This document shows, in pieces, positions 59,623 to 64,000 of a stretch of 64,000 nucleotides of DNA. The stretch is from Pollutimonas sp963706785 (lineage in GTDB: Bacteria > Pseudomonadota > Gammaproteobacteria > Burkholderiales > Burkholderiaceae_B). The position numbers were made by a program, and so were the translations under genes. A model generated the notes under the pieces. The model had not been told where the DNA came from and did no database searches. It worked only from the letters and a program-made list of their open reading frames with translations. Positions within the stretch are counted from its first letter, which is position 1, and the number at the start of each line of letters is the position of its first letter. The stretch spans positions 62,001-126,000 of the forward strand of contig CAVPNJ010000003.1 of assembly GCA_963706785.1 (NCBI GenBank). Direction: 5' to 3'.

Positions 59623-61602
59623 ATGCAAGCCGATGTGAATTATCCGTCAGACGCCGTGTGGTGGCCCGACCGCAGCACTGTAGAAGACGCCAATCTAACG
59701 CGCTTCATGCGTGCGCTTGGGGTTAGTAGTCTCGAACAATTGAACGATCGCGCGAACACTGATCCGGCCTGGTTTCATGACGAGTTGATCCGGTTTTTGG
59801 ACTACCGCTTTTACAAACCTTACGAGCGCGTCCTGGACCAGAGCGACGGCTTGCCCTTTGCGCGCTGGTGCGTAGGGGGAACGACCAACGTGGTGATGAA
59901 CTGCCTTGACCGACGCCGCCGGACAGAAGGGTACACCCATACTGCTCTAGTGTGGGAGGGCGAGGATGGTGCAACATCGGCCTGGACATTTGCCGATCTG
60001 GATCGCGAAACCAGCCGCCTTGCCTGGGGGCTGCGTAAGGTAGGGCTGGGGCAGGGCGACGTCGTCGGCATGTATTTGCCCAATCTGCCGCAGGCGGCGA
60101 CCGCCATGTTGGCCGTGGCGAAAATCGGTGGCATCGTGCTGCCTATGTTTTCAGGCTTTGGTGCCGAGGCCATTTCACAGCGTTTAACCGACGGTCGTGC
60201 CAAGGCCCTCATCACGGTGGATGGCTCACTGCGGCGCGGCAAGCCTATCGGCGCGAAAGTCATCGCCGATAAAGCGCTCGAGGACTGCCCGAGCGTCCAA
60301 CATGTAGTGGTGCTGAACCATTTAGCCACCGAGCATGGTTGGATAAACGGTCGTGATCATTGGTGGCATGAACTTTGTATAGATGCGCCGGAAGATTACA
60401 CCTTGGTGAATACGCAGCCTATGCCCGCCGATGCGCCTTTTCTGGTGATGTACACATCCGGTACAAGTGGAAAGCCTAAGGGCGTGGTACATACCCACTG
60501 CGGCTTTCCTGTCAAAACGGCGCTCGACCTATCCATTTGCATGGACTTGAAACCTCAGGATCGATTTCTCTGGATGTCCGACATGGGCTGGCTGGTTGGC
60601 CCAATTCTTGTTTTTGGCGGACTTTTGGTCGGCACGACGGTGGTGTTGGCCGAAGGAGCGCCCAATTACCCGGAACCCGACCGTCTGTGGCGTCTTATCG
60701 AGCGTCACCGCGTTACCTATCTGGGGTTGGCGCCAACGGTGGCCCGACTTTCCATGTCGATGGGCGATGACGCGCTAAAAGGGCTTGATCTTACCTCTCT
60801 ACGTGTCATCGTTTCTACCGGCGAGCCCTGGACTTCCGACGCTTGGCACTGGGTGTTTGAACGCGTGGGCAGTAAGCGGGTTCCTTTACTGAATTATTCC
60901 GGCGGGACCGAAATTGGCGGCATCCTGACAGGCACCGTCATCCATCCACTAAAACCTTGCGCTTTTGCCGGCCCTGTGCCGGGGACGGGCGCCGATGTGG
61001 TCGACGCGCAAGGCAACAGCGCTGACGCTGGCGTGACTGGGGAACTGGTAATGCGTCGTTCCAGCATCGGGCTGACCCGCGGGCTGTGGCACGATCGCGA
61101 GCGTTACCTTGATAGCTACTGGTCACGATTGCCAGACGTATGGGTACACGGCGATTTCGCCAGCCGCGATGCCGACGGCATGTGGTACGTGCATGGTCGC
61201 TCCGACGACACGTTAAAGATTGCCGGCAAGCGTACCGGACCCTCCGAAATCGAGACATTGTTGATGGCCACCCGCCTGTTGATCGATGCCGCGGCTATCG
61301 GTGTACCCGATCAAATCAAGGGAACGGCGGTGGTCTGTATTTGCGTTCCCTGCGAGGGCATCGATTTGAAAGACGCGGCACAGCGCCTGTCGTCGGCGGT
61401 GGTGGCTGGTCTGGGCGGGGCGTTCAAGCCCGCTCGAATTGTTTTTGCATCCGGTCTTCCTCGTACGCGCACGTCGAAAGTCATGCGACGTGTGGTCCGC
61501 GCGGTCTGGCTTGCAGAAGACCCTGGCGATCTCAGCTCGGTGGTCAACCCCGAGTCGATCGAGTCCATCCGAGCATCACTTAATGAACCGGATAAGGCGT
61601 AA
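59623..61602 (+). CDS. acyl-CoA ligase, acetyl-CoA-synthetase-like, alicyclic acid cluster
   Basis: This is a 659-residue ANL ligase with an ACS-type N-terminal domain (VWWPDRS). The adenylation P-loop is YTSGTSGKPKGVVHTH (about 277-292). Other motifs are YSGGTEIGG, WYVHGRSDDTLKIAGKRTGP (hinge and A8) and catalytic Lys in RTRTSKVMRRVV. It is longer than AliA/BadA ligases (about 520-550) and resembles acetoacetyl/propionyl-CoA synthetases. Lying 21 bases after badI, it probably activates the alicyclic acid feeding the pathway. Confidence 0.85.
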   Translation: MQADVNYPSDAVWWPDRSTVEDANLTRFMRALGVSSLEQLNDRANTDPAWFHDELIRFLDYRFYKPYERVLDQSDGLPFARWCVGGTTNVVMNCLDRRRRTEGYTHTALVWEGEDGATSAWTFADLDRETSRLAWGLRKVGLGQGDVVGMYLPNLPQAATAMLAVAKIGGIVLPMFSGFGAEAISQRLTDGRAKALITVDGSLRRGKPIGAKVIADKALEDCPSVQHVVVLNHLATEHGWINGRDHWWHELCIDAPEDYTLVNTQPMPADAPFLVMYTSGTSGKPKGVVHTHCGFPVKTALDLSICMDLKPQDRFLWMSDMGWLVGPILVFGGLLVGTTVVLAEGAPNYPEPDRLWRLIERHRVTYLGLAPTVARLSMSMGDDALKGLDLTSLRVIVSTGEPWTSDAWHWVFERVGSKRVPLLNYSGGTEIGGILTGTVIHPLKPCAFAGPVPGTGADVVDAQGNSADAGVTGELVMRRSSIGLTRGLWHDRERYLDSYWSRLPDVWVHGDFASRDADGMWYVHGRSDDTLKIAGKRTGPSEIETLLMATRLLIDAAAIGVPDQIKGTAVVCICVPCEGIDLKDAAQRLSSAVVAGLGGAFKPARIVFASGLPRTRTSKVMRRVVRAVWLAEDPGDLSSVVNPESIESIRASLNEPDKA

Positions 61603-61668
61603 GCCGAAGCAGCACCTTGTGACGATGCCATAGAACCTCGTCAAACCATAACAAACAGGAGACATCCA

Positions 61669-62672
61669 TGATTCGTTTCACCTCTCGATTTAACTCTGCG
61701 ACAACACGCCGTTTGATGGCGTTTGGGGCGGCATCCGTTATGGCCGCTAGTAACGCTTCCTGCCGCCAGCCAGACTGCGGCGTGGCCTAGTAAGCCTGTT
61801 CGTCTGGTCGTTGGGTTTGCGCCAGGCGGTGGTACAGACGTCGTGGCGAGTGCGTTGGCTCAATCCCTGACCAAGTCCACAGGCCAGACCTTCATCGGTC
61901 GAAAACGAGCCGGGCGGCAGCGGTAATATAAGCGCCAGCGATGTGGTCGAGCCCACCCAGACGGATACGCCTTTCTGGTTGCGCCCACGTCGGTCGAGAC
62001 TGTCAACCCCTTGCTGTTCAAATCCGACCTGCTTCCTTCGCGCGATCTTTCCCCCGTTATGGCGATAGGGCGCATGCAGATGTATGTCGTTGCGCGTCCC
62101 ACGCTCGAGGCAAAAAATTTGAACGAGCTGATCGCCATGGCGAAATCCCAGCCTGGCAAGATGAGCTACTCGTCCTCCGGCGCAGGGACGCCGCCTCATC
62201 TGGCCGGTGAACTGCTGAACCAGAGCGCCGGCACGGTAATCACCCACGTACCGTATCGCGGATCAGCTCCGGCGCTCAAGACGTTATGGGTAGCCAGGTT
62301 GATTTTGTCTTCGATCCGGGCATTGCGCTGCCTCACATCAAGGCCGGCAAGGTCAAACTTCTGGCCGTCGCGAGCGACCGCAAGTCTCCCTTCTTTCCTG
62401 ATGCGCCCACTTATGCCGATTTAGGAGTCAAGAATGCCAGTCTGGATATCTGGTTTGGTGTTTGGGCACCGAACAAGGTGCCTGCGGAAATTACCGAGCG
62501 TCTTTCGCGCGAGATAAGTAAAGCGCTAGCCACGCCTGAAATCAAGGAGAGGTTCAATGGTCTTGCCGCAGAGCCTGCACCGTTGGAAACGCCGGCCTTT
62601 CGTAAGCTTCTAAAAGAAGAGTATGCAACGCTATCCGCTGTCATCAAGGATCGCAAGATCGCTGCACAGTAA
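61669..62672 (+). pseudogene. Bug/TctC-type receptor gene with four frameshifts
   Basis: Starting at ATG 61669 (AACAGGAGACATCC upstream), the Bug sequence is recoverable only by changing frame four times: near 61760 (a C missing in TTCC, after MAASNAS), near 61897 (an extra G in ATCGGTC, before VENEPGGSGNISASDVV), near 61947 (one base missing before RAHPDGYAFLVAPTS) and near 62280 (a G missing in AAGACG, before VMGSQVDFVFD). All pieces remain highly conserved, and total length is normal. The lesions are one-base changes, several in short runs, so recent decay or sequencing error are both possible. It would be the cluster's receptor. Confidence 0.85.
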
Positions 62673-62712
62673 GCGGTTCTGACTATAACCATCTAACACT
62701 TCGGAGATCAAT

Positions 62713-63873
62713 ATGTCCGTCGATACCGAGTCCTTTGACATCCTCCTGTCCACCATCCAACGCTTTGTGCAAGAACGTCTTGTACCGGCGGAAGATTATC
62801 TTGAGGAGCATGATGAAGTTCCAGCGGATATTGTCCAAGACATGAAAGCGATGGGGCTTTTTGGCATGACCGTGACCCCAGAGTACGACGGCATAGGGCT
62901 ATCCGTCAGTCAGGAAGTTCTGGTGAATTACGAGCTGGGACGTACCGCGCCGGCCTTCCGCTCTGTGTTCGGCACGAATATCGGCATTGGTTCGCAGGGC
63001 ATTTTGATGGACGGTACGCCCGAACAGAAAGCGGAATACCTGCCCAGGGTGGCCAGCGGTGAACTCATCATGTCCTTCGCGCTGACCGAGCCGGATGCCG
63101 GCACCGACGCGGCGTCTTTGAAGAGCCGCGCCGAGTTGCTTGGTGATCACTATGTACTTAACGGCACCAAGCGTTTCATCACCAATGCACCGCGTGCCGG
63201 GGCTTTTACACTCATGGCGCGTACAGGGGGGCCGGGCGCGGGTGGCGTTTCAGCATTCATCGTCCCGGCCAATAGTCATGGTCTCAAGCTGGGCAAGAAC
63301 GACAAAAAGATGGGGCAGCGGGGCACCAAAACCTGCGACGTAATATTGGAAGACGTCCGTGTGCCGGCGGCCAATATCATCGGCGGGTTGCCAGGGCAGG
63401 GTTTCAAAACCGCGATGAAAGTATTGGATCGAGGCCGTCTGAATATTTCCGCCGTCTCTTGCGGTTTGGCCTCGCGCATTATGGATGAATCACGTCGCTA
63501 TGCCCGCGAACGCAAGCAATTTGGCAAACCCATCGGCGAATTCCAACTGATCCAGGCCATGCTGGCTGATAGTCAGGCGGAACTAATGGCTGCGTGGGCT
63601 TTGGTGAAAGAAGTCGCCCAGCGTTTCGAGATCAAACCGCCTCATGTGTCCGATCCCGATATTTCGATGCGGGTGTCTTGCGCGAAGCTGTTTGCTACCG
63701 AGATGCTGGGTCGCGTGGCGGACCGCGGTGTGCAGATACATGGCGGTGCCGGCTACATCAACGAGTACCCGGTCGAGCGTTTTTATCGCGATGCGCGCCT
63801 GCTGCGCCTGTATGAAGGCACGACGCAGGTCCAACAGTTGATTATTGGCCGGGAGCTTCTTCGTCAAGGTTGA
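62713..63873 (+). CDS. acyl-CoA dehydrogenase
   Basis: This 386-residue FAD enzyme has family signatures ALTEPDAGTDAASLKSRAEL (FAD/substrate region), TKRFITNAPRAGAF, GFKTAMKVLDRGRLNIS, QIHGGAGYINEYPVERFYRD and catalytic Glu368 in LYEGTTQVQQLIIGRELL. It desaturates an acyl-CoA. In this cluster the expected step is cyclohexanecarboxyl-CoA to cyclohex-1-enecarboxyl-CoA (AliB role), or pimeloyl-CoA oxidation. TTCGGAGATCAAT precedes ATG 62713. No BadK-type hydratase lies between. Confidence 0.92.
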   Translation: MSVDTESFDILLSTIQRFVQERLVPAEDYLEEHDEVPADIVQDMKAMGLFGMTVTPEYDGIGLSVSQEVLVNYELGRTAPAFRSVFGTNIGIGSQGILMDGTPEQKAEYLPRVASGELIMSFALTEPDAGTDAASLKSRAELLGDHYVLNGTKRFITNAPRAGAFTLMARTGGPGAGGVSAFIVPANSHGLKLGKNDKKMGQRGTKTCDVILEDVRVPAANIIGGLPGQGFKTAMKVLDRGRLNISAVSCGLASRIMDESRRYARERKQFGKPIGEFQLIQAMLADSQAELMAAWALVKEVAQRFEIKPPHVSDPDISMRVSCAKLFATEMLGRVADRGVQIHGGAGYINEYPVERFYRDARLLRLYEGTTQVQQLIIGRELLRQG

Positions 63874-63923
63874 AGCCAGGTTTGTCTACAGATCGGGAAG
63901 TCGACCCGTGCGACCGCTTCCGC

Positions 63924-64000
63924 TCAGGCTTCCGTGTCTCCGCCCTGGTCTAGAGCCTGCATGTTGTCCAGCAGCTTCAAAAGGTAATGTAGCGTGTGGG
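63924..64000 (-). CDS. C-terminus of a facing gene, possibly MarR-type
   Basis: On the minus strand the frame entering at the window edge reads HTLHYLLKLLDNMQALDQGG, then DTEA and TGA at 63924-63926. The amphipathic final helix resembles the C-terminal dimerisation helix of MarR-family regulators. R. palustris controls this pathway with the MarR-type BadR, so a badR homologue here is an inference from 24 residues and location. It converges with the acyl-CoA dehydrogenase gene. Confidence 0.4.
   Translation of the reverse strand, partial: HTLHYLLKLLDNMQALDQGGDTEA

Overview
This 64 kb window looks like the chromosome of a member of the Alcaligenaceae (Burkholderiales, Betaproteobacteria). The main reason is the density of Bug/TctC-type periplasmic solute receptors: seven loci counting one partial and one broken, a hallmark of Bordetella, Achromobacter, Pusillimonas and relatives. 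The genus cannot be fixed from the sequence alone. Almost everything is accessory catabolism and transport. Citrate synthase is the only obvious housekeeping gene. I found no rRNA, tRNA, CRISPR array, prophage or insertion sequence.

Layout. 1-9.3 kb: a partial Bug receptor, a Bcr/CflA-type MFS exporter, a phytase-like esterase, a Tat-type dienelactone hydrolase, two orphan hypotheticals, and a LysR regulator with a Bug receptor. 9.3-15.6 kb: an MFS permease diverging from a SorAB-type sulfite dehydrogenase pair, then a complete tripartite tricarboxylate transporter (TctC-TctB-TctA). 15.8-27.7 kb: one long plus-strand operon with a polyamine-type ABC importer, two metal-dependent amidohydrolases, a CobW/G3E metal GTPase, a cytoplasmic-type gamma-glutamyltransferase, an Ldh2-type dehydrogenase and a LysR regulator. 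27.7-31.6 kb: an amidohydrolase remnant, a carboxymuconolactone-decarboxylase-like protein, a SnoaL-flavin monooxygenase fusion and a Tat-type Bug receptor.

31.7-38.0 kb: a tightly overlapping minus-strand operon encoding IclR, CaiB/BaiF CoA-transferase, enoyl-CoA hydratase, an IpdAB-like CoA-transferase pair, an AMP-dependent CoA ligase and a thiol dioxygenase. The dioxygenase has the residue pattern of 3-mercaptopropionate dioxygenase. 38.3-48.5 kb: two Bug receptors around a tiny ribbon-helix-helix/lysine-rich gene pair, and a GntR-controlled operon of two hydroxyacid dehydrogenases, an aldehyde dehydrogenase, a HIBADH-type dehydrogenase and two enolase-superfamily enzymes. 48.9-57.4 kb: a secreted collagen-like protein, citrate synthase, a TetR regulator, an internally deleted pagL, a PhoD-like phosphatase with a frameshifted partner, an NlpD-like lipoprotein and a GH3 glucosidase lipoprotein. 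57.9-64 kb: an alicyclic-acid (cyclohexanecarboxylate-type) cluster with badH and badI homologues, a CoA ligase, a broken Bug receptor and an acyl-CoA dehydrogenase. It has a strong sigma70 promoter carrying a palindrome, and the 3' end of a facing, probably MarR-type, gene lies at the right edge.

Common theme: organic acids enter by Bug, TTT, MFS or ABC systems, are activated with CoA, and are broken down under nearby one-component regulators. Several loci are decaying (pagL, a Bug gene, an amidohydrolase, a 63-residue gene). Some of the lesions are single-base indels in short homopolymers and could instead be assembly errors.
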